From assembly GCF_024139115.2 (NCBI RefSeq), contig NC_085140.1, forward strand, positions 421,054,283-421,118,282: a DNA stretch of 64,000 nucleotides. Reading direction: 5' to 3'. Source of the stretch: Armigeres subalbatus. Taxonomy: Eukaryota > Arthropoda > Insecta > Diptera > Culicidae. Shown here piece after piece: positions 10,631-22,684 of the stretch (position 1 is the first letter of the stretch; every line of letters begins with the position of its first letter). The notes under the pieces were generated by a model. That model saw only the letters and a program-made list of their open reading frames with translations, did not search any database and was not told where the DNA came from. Both the position numbers and the translations under genes were made by a program.

Positions 10631-10983
10631 GTTTCGTGATCGTTAGCCAAATCAGAGTCATCTACACAGTTAAAAATTCTGAAAATTACACGCTATGAAA
10701 ATATTTGAACTCATATTTTTGTGTTCAATAGCCTTTAATTTTACATCCAACTTTTTCTTGCACCCAATATTGAATACAAGCTCTATAGTAACGACAATCT
10801 GTAATTTAAAAAAGTGACAGAAAATTGAGTTGAATCAAACGGAGCCTTTTTGTTACATCATATATGCTGTAACATTTTTATACAGTGTAGATGTTCCACA
10901 ACAATAAACTGCTAAAGCACCTCAAGGTATGATACACGGTCAATCGCACCCACCAATATATAATCGATTACGCTGAGAAGTAA

Positions 10984-11019
10984 CAATGAAGATGAAATGC
11001 ATCCTTGCCTAACATCCGA
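10984..11019 (-). pseudogene. Tiny reverse transcriptase remnant
   Basis: The minus strand reads SDVRQGCISSS, matching the conserved reverse transcriptase motif VRQGC. No other RT block is readable nearby. Probably part of the same decayed element as the minus-strand fragment at 11442-11774. Confidence 0.35.
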
Positions 11020-11441
11020 ATAGGGTAAGACAAAGATCTGATGCTATCTGAAAATCCCTTGCATCCATGGGCGCCACACAGATTTTCGTGATTCAGACAA
11101 CAGGAATCCCTTCCGTAGTCAATGAATAGCAATTAAAGGGACACTTCAACTCCAGAATGATGCGGAGTGGGTCAAAATATTACGTAATAGTTGTTACAAC
11201 ATTCGCACGGACAGCATAGAGTCAGCCTTGAAAACCTCCGCCGATAGCCGATCGACCTTGGGGGTCCTTTTAGTTTTCATACTTCGCACGGCTACTTTTT
11301 AAAGAACACTGGCTGAGACTTGAAGGAACTGTCCGACGGGCTCGAACCAACATTTCAGCTGTCCAGGTCAGTAAGTAATTGAGGCAATAATCTCCGGTTG
11401 CTGTAGCCATCCTTTCTTCTGCAGCAGCACCCGACTGTCAC

Positions 11442-11774
11442 TTACAGAGACACATACTGTTGACGGGACTCGTACATCACTTCTGTGATTCTTCCCGCTC
11501 CTCTACGCTCTTCAATCTTCCGTCGGGTTAGATCTGTAATCCATTCTTTTCGCTGAGTGCGCAGCAAGTTGTTGTCGCCGGTTGCGATAAAAGCATTCTT
11601 CGCCGCCCACTTCTCTTCTACGCTACCACCTTTTAGTATATCTACTATCCGAGTTCCAAGTTCTTCCACGAACGATCTCTTCACAGCTGGATCTTCTAGT
11701 CGGTCATTATTGATTCGTCGCCCATGCCGTCGCAATGCGTAGTTCGATCTCGCCAATAAGAAGATGATTGTCAA
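11442..11774 (-). pseudogene. Non-LTR retrotransposon ORF2 linker fragment
   Basis: An open frame of 110 codons with the layout of the region between endonuclease and reverse transcriptase in RTE-like elements: RRINNDRLEDPAVKRSFVEEL, then EEKWAAKNAF, then RKEWITDLTRRKIEERR. No endonuclease or RT catalytic block is attached in frame. I read it as a fragment of an old insertion rather than a cellular gene. Confidence 0.6.
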
Positions 11775-11899
11775 ACGCGATGTCAGCGCTGCGTTTATTA
11801 AGGACTCAAGAAGGCTCCGTCTCCCTTTTTAAGCTGATCCATTTCCAGAGCAGCCAAATACTAGTCATGCCAACTAGATGCGGCTGTAGAGAAGTAAGC

Positions 11900-12340
11900 C
11901 AAACGCTACTGACTAAAGATGGAAAAAGCGGTGCGGGTGGACTTACCGGCCAAAGATGGGAGGAAATCCGAAACTACCGGCGATAATCACCTCCTCTACG
12001 ATATTTCACGACGCCTGATTGGAACAAGGACACATCCGTGGATGCCAGAGAAAGACGTGACTTGTCAGTCGTTTACCGATCCAACTGATCAGCTGAAAAG
12101 TTGCCTCGACCACTTAGAACAACTTATCCTAATTCTCATATAGAGAAAGGTTGACAGTTTTCCGACGATAGCAGGCAGGATTCCGCCGCGGTTATTGAGT
12201 TACTCTATTTGGTACTGATTGACCACGGGAAAGCCTTCGATCGTCTGAATCACGAAAAACTGTGGGGCGTCCCTAGAAGCAAGGGAGATATAGACAAAAT
12301 CCAGAGTCCTGCATAATGGAATCGCTAGAGTGAGGCAAGG
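11900..12340 (+). pseudogene. Decayed reverse transcriptase fragment
   Basis: Plus-strand relic in several frames. DHGKAFDRLNHEKLWG near 12220-12265 corresponds to the RT motif usually written DxEKAFDxxxH, and VRQGC near 12332-12346 is the following motif. Frames are broken throughout. Orientation is opposite to 11442-11774, so there are at least two old insertions or a rearranged one. Confidence 0.5.
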
Positions 12341-12670
12341 ATGCATGTATTATATCTCTGTTGCTATTGCCCATCGCAATCGACGAAATCTGCATTACAA
12401 AAAGCTAGCACATTGAATGAGGTAACTGTCGGCCCCCTCAAAAGGCCCAAAAGACAGTTAATCCGTAATGCGTTAAACGTTTTTATGTTCTCAGGCTCCT
12501 GGGGATTGGTAGGGCTTCTTTTAACCTTGAAAGATAGGTCTCTCATATCATATCTACATGACGATTTGTTGAAATTTTTTGATAGATGTCGCTACCTGTA
12601 TAGGTCTTACGACCACAACTTTAGAACGTTTTATGAATATCACTATGGAGCATACTAAATATATTTCCAC

Positions 12671-12683
12671 ATAAATCATCTGA
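12671..12683 (+). repeat. Target-site duplication, left
   Basis: ATAAATCATCTGA, repeated exactly at 18435-18447. It delimits the I-clade element. Confidence 0.9.
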
Positions 12684-13025
12684 CCATTCCGTGCCGATAG
12701 TTCGAACGAGCCAGACGTGTGTGCTGTGTCTCATCGCGGGTGTTGTTCGGTAGTGCGAGTCTATTGTGTGGTGCCTACCTACGGATCCAAGGCGATCACT
12801 GTCGGCGAGCGAAGTAGCTGCTTCTGGCGACGCCAGTGAAGCAGGCTATTGTTTCTGCTGCTACCTACAGCAGCAGCGCAGATAAGTGGCAGATTTTGTT
12901 TTATTGTTGGAGCGGGACTGATTTAAATCAACTGAACTAGTTTTTTTTTTCACTTTTTTTTCTGATTTGGTAATAGTTTTAAGTTAGTATAAGCCAGAAT
13001 TGTCCTTCCACCTTTCGGGGTGAGA

Positions 13026-14061
13026 ATGGAAGCAGAGGCTGTGGGAGGTGATGTGCCACCAAAAGAGGTTCGCACACGATTTTACCAGGCATCTTCGCCT
13101 GGCCCTTGGGTTGTTTACTTTCGGCAGAAAACGAAAAGCCTAGATTTTCTCGGCATCAAACGAGACTTGACGCGTCGTTTTACGAAGCTTGAATTCAATC
13201 AAATCAACAGAAACAAGCTACGCATCACCGCACCTACATACCAGGTGGCGAATGAAATTGCTGGCGACAGGGCGTACAACATTGAATATTTAGTTTATGT
13301 CCCCTCGCGGGAGGTCGAAATAGAAGGTGTGATCAACGCAGCGAGCTTAACTTGCAAGGATGTGCTTGCAGGGAAAGGTCGCTTAAAGAATGCCCTGCAA
13401 TCTACCGTGGATATCCTGGACTGCAAGGAATTGCATTCAGCAACCACAGTAGATGGTAAAAAGGTATATGCTAAGTCAGGCTCGCTTCGGGTGACGTTTG
13501 CCGGTTCGATGCTCCCAAAATATGTAGATATCGAGAATATGTTGTTTCCGGTGCGTTTGTTTGTACCAAGGGTATTTAATTGTACCAACTGCAAACAATT
13601 AGGTCACACTGCCGAGTTTTGTGACAACAAACCACTTTGTGGTAAATGTTTCAAAGACATCGGAGGATACCTGCCAGCAACAAGCCACAAAATGTGCTTA
13701 TTGTGGTTTGGATCCTGCCCATGGTTTGCAAGATTGCCCGGTGTACAAACGACGCACCCAAAAAGTGAAGCGCTCGTTGGTACAGCGCTCCAAGCAGTCT
13801 TATGCGGAAATGGTTAAAGCGCAAGACACATCCGCCACTGCCACCGCAAAGACTGCTTTTTCAGCTGCCGTTCAAGTAAGTGACTATTATGATTCCATCT
13901 CCATTGATGAATCGGACTCTGACGCAGCCGACATGGATGATTCTTCGAGGTACACGCGCCCGAAAAGAGGAAGCAACCGTCTTCCCCGGGATCGCGCCGA
14001 AAGAAAACAAAAGTCATCCATAAAGGCTTGGCAAAATCTGAAGGTAATGGGGATTATTTAA
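13026..14061 (+). pseudogene. I-clade ORF1 (Gag-like, zinc knuckle), frameshifted
   Basis: RNA-binding ORF1 of the retrotransposon. The first ATG is at 13026. The frame holds a basic N-terminal part and a CCHC knuckle, CTNCKQLGHTAEFC, near 13582-13623. At about 13660-13670 the sense frame shifts, and the second knuckle, CAYCGLDPAHGLQDC, is in another frame that runs to 14061, followed by a basic stretch (RRTQKVKR) and an acidic serine-rich tail. ORF1-like sequence continues past 14061 in yet another frame, so the original protein was longer. Confidence 0.8.
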
Positions 14062-14376
14062 AATCCTGAAGCAACCAGTCTTCACTGCAGATCCCTGCTG
14101 CTCTAAGACATTCCCGCCATTGCCTAAAACCGATGTTCCTAAGAAACATCCGGCTAGGATTATCAATGAAAAGGAAAATGCTACTCGCACTTCCGAAAGA
14201 GAATCTCGTCCAAGCGAGGATTGATATCCTTTAAGGACCTCGTGGACCGCTTTTTGAATCTTTTTCAATATTCCGGATTCATTGAGGCCAATCATTGACC
14301 TCTTTATTCCAACAGTAGAAAGTTATCTGAAGCAATTGACTGTTACGTGGCTCTTCTTTCAGAAATTGTATCTTCG

Positions 14377-17300
14377 ATGGATAATACGGCCATACAAGAT
14401 ACAATCACTGTGCTGCAGTGGAACTGTCATAGTCTAAAAATAAATTGGACGTGTTCAAGTTTTTGATCCGCAATCCCGATTGTGATGTATTCGCTCTCTG
14501 TGAAACATGGCTTTCTTCTGAAGATGAAATCAACTTCCACGATTTTAACATTATTCGCCAAGATCGGGATGACCACTATGGTGGCGTTCTTTTGCGGATC
14601 AAAAAATGCGACTCCATCTACAGAATGACCATTCCGACAGTTACCGGCTGAGCAAACGTCGCATGCAAAGTAAATCTGAAGAATAAAAATCTTTGCATAG
14701 CTACAAAATACATTCCTCCAAATGCCTCTATTAATCGTCGACATTTTTGAAGCGCAGTCTCCCTTCTATCATCTCCAGTATTGATATTGGGTGATATGAA
14801 CGCACATGGTATTGGATGGGGCGAAACGTATGACGATTATAGAGCGCCTATTTTCTATGAGTTGTGTGACGATTTCAATTTGAATATTTTGAACACTGGT
14901 GAAGTAACTCGAATAGGACCAAATGGTCAACAAAGCCGTATTGATCTTTCTTTTTGTTCTAATTCACTATCGTTAGATTGCACGTGGAAGGTTATCCAAG
15001 ATCCCCACGGTAGTGACCATATGCCGATAGCCACCACCATTAAAAGTGGCTATCAAGAATCTGAGCCAGTTAATGTTCCTTTCGATCTCACGAAGAACAT
15101 TGACTGGCAAAAATTTGCATCGGCGGTAAAAATTGGTATTGAATCAACTGATATTCTTCCGCCACTGGATGAGTATCGATTCCTTACCGAATTGATTCAT
15201 AAAAGCGCACTGGAAGCTCAGAAACGACGCGTTCCAAGTACATCTGTCATAAGAAGACCAGCCACTCCTGGATGGGATGATGAATGTACTAAGTTGTATT
15301 CTGAGAAATCTGATGCCTTCAAGGCCTTTCGTAAACACGGAAGGTCCGAGCTTTTGAAGAGTATTTGAGGCTTGAAAGAAAGCTCAAAAATCTTCTCAAG
15401 GCAAAAAACGTAGCTACTGGCGACGTTTTGTCGAGGGACTTTCACGAGAAACCTCAATGACAACACTTTGAAAACGGCCCGCAACATGCGGAACCGCATT
15501 TCCACCAATGAGAGTGAAGAATACTCCAATCGATGGATATTCAACTTCGCAAACTGCCCAGATTCCGTACCAGCAGAACCGCTATTTCGAGAATCAGTCA
15601 ATGATCCCGGTTCTTTGGGTGGACCATTCACAATGCTGGAACTTTCTATGTCTCTTCTTTCATCGAATAACACTGCTCCGGGATGCGATAACATCAAATT
15701 CAATCTTCTTAAAAACCTCCCAGATATCGCAAAAAGACGATTACTTGACCTGTACAACTGTTTCATGGAGTACAACATTGTGCCACCTGAATGGCGACAG
15801 GTCAAAGTAATAGCTATTCAAAAGCCTGGGAAACCAGCGTCTAATCACAATTCATACCGACCGATTGCCATGCTATCATGCATGAGAAAGTTATTGGAAA
15901 AAAATGATCCTTTCAAGAGTCGACCATTGGGTCGAGCAGAATGCATTACTGTCAAATACTCAGTTTGGTTTTCGAAAAGGTAAAGGAACAAACGATTGTC
16001 TAGCGTTGCTCTCTTCAGATATTCAGCTGGCCTTTGCGCACAAGGAGCAATTGGCTTCAGTATTCTTGGATATTAAGGGCGCTTTTGATTCAGTTTCCAT
16101 AGAAGTACTGTCAGACAATCTGCACAGTAGTGGATTACCCGTTATTTTGAACAATTTCTTGTACAATTTGTTGTCAGAAAAACAAATGAACTTCACACTC
16201 GGCACTCTGACAACTTCCAGAAATAGCTACATGGGCCTTCCCCAAGGATCATGTTTAAGTCCCTTGCTTTATAATTTCTATGTTAAAGATATTGACAATT
16301 GTTTGGAAGGACAATGCACGCTCAGACAACTTGCAGATGATGCCGTGGTCTCTCTAAGAGGTCCAAGGGCAGCTGTCTTGCAAGGACCATTGCAAAGTAC
16401 CCTAGATAATCTGACTGTTTGGGCCAGACATTTGGGGATCGAGTTTTCACCGCAAAAATCTCAGTTGGTTGTGTTTACTAAGAAGCGGTACCCTGCTCAA
16501 CTGAAACTAAAGCTGTTGAATGATGACATCAACCAATCTTTATCTTCTAAATACCTTGGGGTCGTGTTTGATTCTAAATGCACCTGGAGACTTCATATTG
16601 AGTATTTGATAGAGAAATGCCGGAAAAGGATCCATTTTCTACGTTCTATCTCCGGAACATGGTGGGGTGCTCACCCGGAAGACCTCATCAAACTCTATAG
16701 AACGACTATTCTCTCTGTTTTAGAGTACGGCTCCTTCTGCTTCCTCTCAGCAGCTGATTGCCACATGATCAAATTGGAACGAATTCAATATCGTTGTTTG
16801 CGTATTGCCCTTGGCTGTATGCATTCAACGCATAACATGAGCCTGGAGGTGCTTGCTGGAGTCACTCCTTTAAAGCACCGTTACTGGGAGCTCTCATTAA
16901 GAATACTAATCAAATGTGGAACAAGTAACACACTTGTCTTACACAACTTCGATAATATGCTTGAACTGGTTCATCGGTCAAGATTCTTAAGAGTTTATCT
17001 CAACTACATATCGTCAGATCTTTGTCTTCCATGTTATACTCCCCTCGAGTTGACTTCACCAATGACAGTTTCTCAATTGAATACGATCTGTCCATGAAAC
17101 ACGCTATTCAAGGAATACCAGATCATCTTCGAAATCTTTCAATTCCTCCATTTTTCTGAAAAATATGAACATGTCAATTGCAACAACAGATATTTCACTG
17201 ATGGTTCTCGCATTAACGGATCCACTGGCTTTGGTGTTTTCAATGTAACTTCAACCACCTTCCGAAAACTTCAGGAACCGTGTTCGGTTTATGTTGCTGA

Positions 17301-18039
17301 GCTGGCAGCAATTAACTTCGCTTTGGGGATAATTTCCAATCAGCCCGTAGACCATTATTTCATCTTCTCGGATAGTCTTAGTTCTATCGAGGCACTCCGG
17401 TCGATGAAACCTGTTAAGCACGCATCTTACTTTCTTACAAACATAAGAGAGCAGATGCGTGTTTTGGTCGAAAGATCATTCAAGATTACCTTTGTTTGGG
17501 TCCCTTCTCACTGCTCAATCTACGGCAATGAGAAGGCAGACTCGCTGGCAAAGGTGGGCGCACAGGAAGGTGAGGTTTATGATAGACAATTCTCGAGCAA
17601 CGAGTTTTTCCCATTAGTCCGTCAGAGTACTCTTCAAAGTTGGCAAAGAAATTGGACACACAACGAACTTGGACGGTGGCTATTTTCTATAGTTCCAAAA
17701 GTTTCTGGGCGAGCGTGGTTCAGAGGTGAGGACTTAAGCCGAGGCTTCATTCGCGTGATGTCGAGACTTATGTCGAATCACTATTCACTAAACGCACATC
17801 TGTACAGAATAAACCTTGTCGATAGCAACTTATGTAGGTGCGGAGCCGGTTATGATGACATCGATCACGTAGTTTGGTTCTGCTCGGAAAACGACGTCTC
17901 CAGAGAGCAATTATTGGATACCCTAATGGCCCGAGGTAACCAACCCTTCCAGGAGATAAGAGGTGTTTTGGGGGATCGTGATGTGGTCTATATGCAAGCC
18001 ATTTATAGTTTTCTTTGTTCCTCTGACATAAAAGTCTAA
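14377..18039 (+). pseudogene. I-clade ORF2 (endonuclease, reverse transcriptase, RNase H), multiply broken
   Basis: Polyprotein for target-primed reverse transcription. In order: APE-type endonuclease (QWNCHS at the start, ALCETW, GDMNAHG near 14793, GSDHMPI near 15010); RT with VFLDIKGAFDSV, GLPQGSCLSP and the catalytic LADDAVV near 16330; RNase H with TDGS, AELAAI, FSDSLSSIEA and NEKADSLAK, all four acidic residues present; and a C-terminal CX1CX7HX4C cluster (CRCGAGYDDIDHVVWFC). Breaks: a frameshift near 14440, a stop at 14649, and shifts near 15365, 15460, 15900 and 17095. Fragments lie in at least four frame segments. The RT segment 15904-17097 is the longest intact piece. Confidence 0.9.
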
Positions 18040-18434
18040 TACTTTTGTTTTTTTTTCTTTTCTTCAAAGTTTTTTTTTTGTTTTGTCTCTGCCTGTCTGT
18101 CCCGTAGAGCGCCGTAGCTCTGGCCGTCCGGAAGATGCTCCCATTCGAACCATTCTTCGAGCACGACGACACACCACATCGTCCCCGACGCCAAATGACC
18201 GGATGAGCTGCTGAAATTCCTTGATTATGATGATTCCCTGATTCCCGAATCCTAATCCCCGTCCATCCTTAAACATTGTAAACCTAACCTCGAGTCACCA
18301 CGAGTACGTTGGCTTATTTCCCTCTCTTACTAATTTAATAATAAGATTATGTCGATTGTACATATCTCAAAGAAACGTGGCTCCGTAAAGTGTTATACAC
18401 GCCTGAGCCTACCAAATAAACGAAATTGGAAAAA

Positions 18435-18447
18435 ATAAATCATCTGA
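18435..18447 (+). repeat. Target-site duplication, right
   Basis: ATAAATCATCTGA, exact copy of 12671-12683. Confidence 0.9.
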
Positions 18448-18449
18448 TA

Positions 18450-19100
18450 TCTGTGGACTGCGCAGGATGCCCTTAGCTTGGTTTAAAACACGCTTTACGC
18501 TTCTACAAGACCATAGATCTAACGACACGATCTCAAGAACGCTTTGGATGGCCTTCGGTGTATTGAAATGCAGAAAGATTGGTAGCACGTATCTTGTCTA
18601 AGGATCTGTTGAGAAGAATTTTGATAGATATGGTAAATCCGGGTGAGATGCCGCAATCTAGAGATCTGGTAGAACAGACTTGATATATTGGCACAAATTT
18701 ATGTGAAGGTGTGTATTTTGTAGCGAAAACAAAATCGTAAGTACTAACTGCTAATTCTTGTAAGCCAAAAAAGTAATATGATGGTTACACATTTTTTTTA
18801 TGTCGCGGACGGTTACGTATGGTTTTGCGAAAATTCTTACTAATACACATGCCTATTTTAATTTTGTGGACCCTTTAAAAAGCTTGCAGATTATGTTTGT
18901 AAACAGTTTACGTTTTGAGTAAATATTCTATTGGCGTCTACCCCTTTACCATCGCAAAAAAAATCAGGTTGATACGACGCACCTATCAGCAGTTCGATAA
19001 GATTTATTCTTTTTCTATGGCCCTACATTCCAACTGGGTCTTGACCTGCTTTTCAACTTAGTGTTCTATGTATTAGCATTTCCACAGTTATTAATTGAAA
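18450..19100. other. Non-coding with one solitary TIR-element end
   Basis: Contains at 18634-18850 a sequence starting TAAATCCGGGTGAGATGCCG that is homologous to 21098-21360, the left end of the element at 21098-23304. No matching right end was found here, so it is probably a truncated copy. Confidence 0.6.
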
Positions 19101-19149
19101 GCTATCTATGCCCGCCAATTACATGAGTATGTATCTTGTGTGTTAAGTA

Positions 19150-19277
19150 CAATACACTATAACCAGGGAGCCGAAAATGATTCTCACGTGAAAACAGTCT
19201 AGACCGGACCGATAATCGAACTCGCCATCTCTTGATTAGCAATCGTACGCTTTTACTCACAAGGCTAACTGGAGACC
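19150..19277 (-). mobile_element. tRNA-derived SINE head, fragment
   Basis: The minus strand from about 19277 reads GGTCTCCAGTTAGCCTTGTG, then ATGGCGAGTTCGATTATCGG, resembling A box and B box of a tRNA-type pol III promoter (TTAGCCTTGTGAG and GAGTTCGATTA). It does not fold cleanly as a tRNA, so I call it a SINE head. Confidence 0.5.
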
Positions 19278-19299
19278 CACAACGATCCATAATATATTA

Positions 19300-19620
19300 A
19301 AATTTCAATTTGGTCAAACATGTCACATATGCAGTTTTTCAAACAAACGTTGCAAATTATTCTTATTGTAAATCCAAATTGATCAAATTTAACTCTCTAA
19401 TAAAATTTGAGCTAACTTATTTAAACATTTTTCTTTGAACATATCCCTATAAGAAATAAATTCTCCCACAAATCTCGAAGAAGCATGCATCCACAAAATG
19501 TACATTAATGCTAATTGGTAATTTTTCTATGCGATTCACTTTCATCAGATCATCAACACCGCTTGCCATTATCATTGCATGAAGAGCAATAAATTTGACT
19601 CACTTTTTATAGTGATCTAT
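19300..19620. other. Intergenic upstream region of CSP copy 3
   Basis: AT-rich; nothing recognised before the conserved distal block. Confidence 0.4.
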
Positions 19621-19632
19621 TCACTAAAGCTT

Positions 19633-19668
19633 ACCTCCTCCATAATCGCTGCAGACATTGATGACGTC
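19633..19668 (+). promoter_or_regulatory. Conserved distal upstream block of CSP copy 3
   Basis: Starts ACCTCCTCCATAAT and ends GACATTGATGACGTC. Nearly the same block lies upstream of the CSP genes at 33.9 and 41.4 kb, always oriented towards its gene. The TGACGTC core looks like a CRE/ATF-type bZIP site. It sits about 105 bp upstream of the TATA box. Confidence 0.65.
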
Positions 19669-19737
19669 TCGAGAGTTCCTCTTCCTCTTTCAGCCGTTTG
19701 TTTCGCAGAGCATAGGCAACGGACGTGAGTAAAAAAT

Positions 19738-19781
19738 ATCCTATAGGACGAAGAATAGCTGAAACCATACCACTATATATA
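19738..19781 (+). promoter_or_regulatory. Core promoter of CSP copy 3
   Basis: ATCCTATAGGAC at 19738-19749, then 24 bp, then TATATATA at 19774-19781. The donor CACCAAG/GTGAGT at 19840 gives a short non-coding first exon. Confidence 0.7.
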
Positions 19782-19929
19782 GCAGCTGATTGATTCTAAA
19801 TGAGTATAGTTTCAAGTCATTACTCCTCCAAGCACCAAGGTGAGTAGTTGTTCAAGGATGTGTTAGACCGTTTCATAGACAATTGAAAAGATCCTAGCTT
19901 AACCATTTGTTTGCCTTTGCAGCCTTAAA

Positions 19930-20316
19930 ATGAAGTTCTTCATCGTTGCTCTGGCCTTGTTTGCCGTGGTTGCTGCCCGGCCACAGGACGACAAGTACAC
20001 CACCAAGTACGACAGCATCGATACCGATGAGATCCTGCAGTCGGATCGTTTGTTCAAGAACTATTTCAACTGCTTGTTGGATAACGGTCCCTGCACCGCG
20101 GAAGGTAATGAGCTGAAGCGAGTTCTGCCCGAAGCCCTGGAGAACAACTGTGCCAAGTGTAGCGAGAAGCAGCAGACGACCAGCACAAAGGTCATCAAGT
20201 ACCTGACCGAGAACAAACCAGAGGAATGGACGGCTCTGAAGGCCAAGTACGATCCGGAAAACAAGTACGTGCAGAAGTACGTGGCTGATGCCGACAAGGA
20301 TGGAATCAAACTGTAA
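19930..20316 (+). CDS. Chemosensory protein (CSP / OS-D family), copy 3
   Basis: Predicted secreted 128-residue CSP. Signal peptide at residues 1-16 or 17 ([16 protein letters not shown]), mature chain beginning [20 protein letters not shown], cysteines at 48, 55, 74 and 77 in the CX6CX18CX2C pattern, then the conserved [11 protein letters not shown] segment and an [10 protein letters not shown] tail. A 5'-UTR intron runs from 19840 (AAG/GTGAGT) to 19922 (TTTGCAG), with seven bases between acceptor and ATG. The coding region is uninterrupted. A 79-bp run at 20138-20216 is identical, synonymous sites included, to 56822-56900 in copy 6. Poly(A) signal AATAAA at 20403. Function as an extracellular carrier is known for the family, not shown here. 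Confidence 0.96.
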   Translation: MKFFIVALALFAVVAARPQDDKYTTKYDSIDTDEILQSDRLFKNYFNCLLDNGPCTAEGNELKRVLPEALENNCAKCSEKQQTTSTKVIKYLTENKPEEWTALKAKYDPENKYVQKYVADADKDGIKL

Positions 20317-20402
20317 ATCGGCACCTATTCTATGATTGGCACTGGACTGGAATATGTTTTTTGCGTTTTATAATCACTCTGCCAGAAAATGCCTGTTCCT
20401 TT

Positions 20403-20408
20403 AATAAA
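20403..20408 (+). terminator. Poly(A) signal of CSP copy 3
   Basis: AATAAA 87 nt after the stop codon. A second possible signal is CCAATAAATG near 20436. Confidence 0.6.
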
Positions 20409-20619
20409 TCCGCAATGCAGATATACTCATTATACCAATAAATGTATTTCAGTACTAAAATTGTTAGATTGTTAAATAATTTAAAAAATATTACAAATGG
20501 GGTTTTGACAAGGGTTTATTTGCGTAATACCAAGCGCTTTATTCAGTTCTTTATATCATTATTATCAAAATATATCAAAACCAATCTATGTATGTATGTA
20601 TGTTTGCCAACTACTACTA

Positions 20620-21085
20620 AACCACTTGACCGATTGTAACCAAATTTCTATCCTAACGAGAAGATATAAAAGGGAGTGGGAAGAAATCGAGCAATTCAGT
20701 TCAACCAAATTTGGAACAATTTTCCTCCGATTTCAACTAAATTTGGGCGTCGACTATATGGGAGGAAAGAGGGTGAGTGGGAAAACGAAGAGGGAAGTGG
20801 GGTAAGAGGTATTGTTGAAAAATGAACAATTTAGTAAATTTTGAACTACCGAATTGATTTCAACCAAATTTGGTACTCATTTTCTCTATCCCAAGAGGAA
20901 GATCATCGATGGGGTGGGAAGGTCATTGAGAAAAGGGAGAGGGAATGGGAAGTAGCACGATCAATTCAGTTTGACTTTCATCTTCCAGAAATGATTTCAA
21001 CCAAATTCTATTCTATATTGGTATTGTATTGAAGGTGGGAGGAACACTGGGAAAACAGGGAGGGGTATTGTTGAGAAATTGAACA
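20620..21085. repeat. Diverged tandem repeat with AACCAAATTTGG phrases
   Basis: Loosely repeated blocks: ACCAAATTT(C/GG), then purine-rich GAGGAAGA...GTGGGAAG, then TTGTTGAAAAATGAACAAT. Copies start near 20636, 20703, 20858 and 20998. Period is irregular and I cannot define a single unit. Confidence 0.4.
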
Positions 21086-21875
21086 ATATTGTGTTAGTAA
21101 ATCCGGGTGAGATGCCGCATCGATATAGATGCCGCACTTTAGAGATCTAATAGAACAGACTTTGATTTATTGGCGCAAATATATGTGAGAGGGTGTCTTT
21201 TGTAGCGAAAACAAAAACGTAAGTAGTAACTGCTCATTTATATCAGTCAAAAAAGTAATATGACAGTTAAACTCTTTTATATACGCCGCGGAGGCCGTGA
21301 AATTTCTAACGCTATTTTAAATAAAGATTTTTTTGTATGGTTTTGCAAAAATTCTCTCCCATGTTAAAAAAGTACCCAACGGAAAATTGATTTACCCAAC
21401 TGGTTTGATTTACTCAATTTTGAGTTCAGTTGGCTTCCCGTATTGAACTGGCGTCGTTGGATTGTTTCGCTCTTTTGTTTTTGACAACAGAAGAAAAAAT
21501 AAGAATTTCAATCCAAAATGAACGACGCTGGGCAATATGCGCCACCCAAAAATGATAATCAAAATATTACAATATTTTTCACTGAAGTAGTCACACTCTT
21601 TTGCAAAATATTAGTGTCAGTCTTATACTTTAAGGTAGTCAATATTTTAGACTAATTAAAAACAGAAGAAAATATTTTTTGTATATGCAGAAAAAGCTTA
21701 GTATACGTAAACACCGAAATTGCAGCGGAAAGTGCCAAACGGTGTAGTGTAACGGTCTGCAAATGTTTTTTGGCTTCAGCCGCACACGATTTTGAAACAA
21801 AACGTGGTGGCGCATTTCATACGTATCTCCCCTACCTACTATCAGCACATTAATAACATGCTCCAAAATCAATGA

Positions 21876-22414
21876 TAGGGGAAGAGGCCCCAAAACGCCC
21901 CCCCGATGCAAAACGCCTTTTGTGGTTTCCCTCATATTTACCGTAATTAAGATGTCCGTAACAAAACTAGATCTAAAATTATGTAGGATAGGCGAAGAAA
22001 GTTTCAAAATAGTGCATGGGAAGGTCAGAAAAACCGAAAATTTCCACATTTTGAAGAAACATCTAACATTTTGGCGAGGCAAAACGCCCTAGTGGCAATA
22101 AATTACAAAGTACTTGTGTCTCCACGGACTATCCATATTAGAATGCTGATTCGCCGACGCGTGGTACTTTGTTCCCTAGGAGCTGCCAGCTAAAAGGCGT
22201 TTTGCCTTATGAGTTTTCCGGCAACAGAATATCACCACTTTTTTTAAATGTGAATATTATCAATATGATTGGGATTTTTGACAATTTTTGAATGGCATCA
22301 ACTAGCTATCTTGTTCAACTGATGCATAATGTAAAAATACCCATGAATAGCGTTACAAATAAGACAATAGAGCAGTGTTTGCTTAGCTAGGGCATATTGT
22401 CCCTCCTTCCCCTA
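21876..22414. mobile_element. Putative TIR element with TAGGGGAAGAGG ends
   Basis: Starts TAGGGGAAGAGGCCCC and ends GTCCCTCCTTCCCCTA; inverted ends of about 12 bp include TA. Inside, the phrase AAAACGCC/GGCGTTTTG recurs in both orientations at 21893, 21910, 22081 and 22196. Non-coding. Confidence 0.5.
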
Positions 22415-22684
22415 CTGAAAACATAATAATAATGAGAAACAAATCAATTCGTGCCCCGTTTCTTCTTTTTCGGTTGTTTTTAATTAGATAAACCACGAAG
22501 GAAAAGCAGGCATGGGAGAGTATTACAATAAAGAATTTTAGGCCATCTTAGAATGTCAAACAAGTTGAAAGAACGTCGTAGATACAGAAGAACGCAATAT
22601 GTGCAATTTTTGGCGATTTATGTTATTGATTGTGGTAGAAAAACAACAAAGTAAAAGCTGTCTAATGACTATTATCCTCGACTG

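Larger units (their letters stand above)
12684..18434 (+). mobile_element. Full-length I-clade non-LTR retrotransposon (inactive)
   Basis: About 5.75 kb between perfect 13-bp target duplications, with 5' UTR (12684-13025), zinc-knuckle ORF1, ORF2 with endonuclease, RT and RNase H, and a 3' UTR ending in an A-rich tail (GGAAAAAATAAAT). The RNase H domain after the RT separates it from Jockey-clade elements and fits the I group in the broad sense. Both ORFs carry frameshifts and stops, so this copy cannot move by itself. Two 5'-truncated relatives in the window lie at 10452-10630 and about 45990-47331. Confidence 0.9.

Noticed and set aside
12364..12658. Plus-strand 105-codon ORF at 12341-12658
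   Set aside because: No domain, overlaps an RT relic at its start, and lies immediately upstream of the retrotransposon insertion site.
21639..22082. 147-codon minus-strand ORF
   Set aside because: Lies across the left end of a TIR element (21876-22414) and neighbouring AT-rich DNA. No domain seen.
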